Shown here piece by piece: positions 63,801 through 64,000 of a stretch of 64,000 bases of DNA (the stretch's first letter is position 1; each line of letters opens with the position of its first letter). The position numbers and the translations under genes are program-made. Source of the stretch: Ardenticatenales bacterium (GTDB lineage: Bacteria > Chloroflexota > Anaerolineae > Promineifilales > Promineifilaceae). The DNA lies in contig JACKBL010000005.1 in NCBI GenBank assembly GCA_020634515.1, positions 310,001-374,000 of the forward strand, written 5' to 3'. The notes below the pieces were generated by a model, which saw only the letters and a list, made by a program, of their open reading frames with translations, was not told where the DNA came from and searched no databases.

Positions 63801-64000
63801 CTTGCGTCGTCTCGCTAACGCGATACATGTTGGCCCAGGTGGAGTTGGTCAGGCGGTTGGTGCCGGTGTCGCCAAAGATGACGCTGCTGCCCGGATCATT
63901 GGGCGGGCCATCCCAAATCTGGTAGTAGACGCCCGTAATCGGGGAAGGATTGGTGGGCGCGTTTGTCTGGTAGCCAAAGAAGGTGATCTGGTCGATGTTC
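60880..64000 (-). CDS. Large secreted protein with P-domain-like and DUF11-type repeats, partial (N-terminus beyond window)
   Basis: The frame is open through the right edge of the window, so at least 1039 residues are seen and the start is missing. Visible parts in order begin with a beta-rich N-terminal segment (DQITFFGYQTNAPTNPSPIT). A proprotein-convertase P-like domain follows (LDIPDD, then LGATHTWIGDLTVKLQSPDG, ending FQEWTLNIEYG). A pre-peptidase C-like domain (PGDLWFVAQI, DIDLFVGLDTNGNG), a DUF11 adhesion-type repeat (DNAAPNPGDTLTYTITV, PDGLTYVPGSA) and a short C-terminal domain end it. Gly-rich linkers join them. Cys pairs suggest an extracellular location. No peptidase domain is in the visible part. 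Confidence 0.8.
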   Translation of the reverse strand, partial: NIDQITFFGYQTNAPTNPSPITGVYYQIWDGPPNDPGSSVIFGDTGTNRLTNSTWANMYRVSETTQGTTGRAIFANVASAGVTLPAGTYWLDWMTDGSASYSGPWAPPITINGETTTGNAMQYTGTWGPANDGGTLTQQGFPFIIEGSVAGGGGGGSFSETSNPNLDIPDDAYDGSLGSMACDTIDASSIPGGETVSNVTLSLGATHTWIGDLTVKLQSPDGNILGVFSRVGYAEPADDGQGCCGDSSNLDGTPLLFDDASGDDAETMGNTIGSSEFVCTTDGRCDYYPNPDSVVGHSSFADFNGENASGMWMLCMGDSAGGDTGVFQEWTLNIEYGGGGGGGEIPEAHMPVAVIPVLGELPTEVNITTRRDAGSWLVPDNTAIEITDLTSTFHGPAPATITTEMLSQDPTNTDPYDNLNDGTTFWTSVTVNPGDLWFVAQITASEAPDIDLFVGLDTNGNGPEPGEELCASTTSSWTEICEFDNPTPGDWWVLVQNWQESDNPPDEVTLATASVPDADAGLMWVEGPAAVPPGQPFDLRVYWDGTGLLSEGLVWYGIFDLGTDPGNPGNLGSAPVTLSRVADDVTKSVDNAAPNPGDTLTYTITVQPNVTNEDLSYMLTDTIPDGLTYVPGSASASFGTVDVVGNQLTWTGTMVLPGYTYQIATSDTDPGGCTAPLATDGAYVDLAAYGITPDPTVFGDTVDYSVNPTGGPFSFFGEYQGELIHFTDDGFAFFEPSTPGAQPWVNEPIPTAGDPDNLMAMFWRDMEIVYDAGTNRGVTIANLTSGGQPVAVVIEYDDVEDWPAGGNPTYDFELVAYYEPDPGEYEYVFAYNNLTGDVTAGTIGLENADGSAGVQYAYNDIAVTDGMAVCFDFAPVVQEPATITYQVTVDQNACGTLSNEVVHDTDNPGSMPAMTQADVTVECGGAQLTLDYTYYTRGGGTISGTLSFYDDGTYMDESGGMGAWQFIPNPPRIRFIYTDGSRCGAISQGHYAGNLQVQGYWACTDGSGRWGTWDASIVTGFENGIPTTPLGAEALPAFK

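Overview
The window looks like a chromosomal contig of a high-GC, probably environmental, Chloroflexota bacterium (Anaerolineae/Ardenticatenia-like). That placement is inference from gene content: coenzyme F420 genes cofD and cofC, a chlD-type chelatase, Thr/Pro-rich lipoproteins with PA14 or glycosidase-like domains, GAF sensor kinases and a two-gene M16 peptidase set. There is no rRNA and no CRISPR array. One tRNA (Ser-GGA) is present.

Layout. 1-3223: acpS and two M16 peptidases, minus strand. 3808-8102: a four-repeat PA14 lipoprotein and a rarA-type ATPase. 8103-17150: an AT-richer island with a two-gene helicase defence module and a broken NERD gene. 17157-24278: Uma2 nuclease, RNase PH, M20 amidohydrolase, cofD, cofC, ribF and a membrane protein. 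24275-33567: S9 peptidase, a DUF4258/DUF2283-like pair, a CopD-like protein and three glycosidase-like surface proteins. 33962-46119: gamma-glutamyltransferase, tRNA-Ser, ClC channel, sensor kinase, AI-2E permease, a NarL/NarX-type pair, a solute-binding lipoprotein and an alpha/beta-hydrolase-like protein. 46152-48223: an AbiL-like rloA-rloB pair with a repeat inserted in rloB. 48350-55729: xylose isomerase, an attenuator-controlled aroH-aroF operon, a beta-propeller protein, vapBC, and a chelatase gene split at an A9 tract. 55854-64000: dnaN, a SpoU methyltransferase, a membrane NTPase with HEAT repeats and a large secreted DUF11-type protein.

The most distinctive feature is a set of small non-coding mobile or structured repeats, called R1 to R5 here. 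R2 is a 55-103 bp element found four times, each copy flanked by a perfect 8-bp target duplication, once nested inside R1. R3 (about 97 bp) stays open in one reading frame and sits in phase inside rloB. R1 and R4 are hairpin elements with co-varying stems.

The strongest new regulatory signal is a Phe/Tyr-rich leader peptide with a promoter and an intrinsic terminator just upstream of chorismate mutase and DAHP synthase. The host sequence is studded with the palindrome TGCCGGCA. The defence island largely lacks it and carries ACGGCCGT instead, which suggests the island came from another genome.
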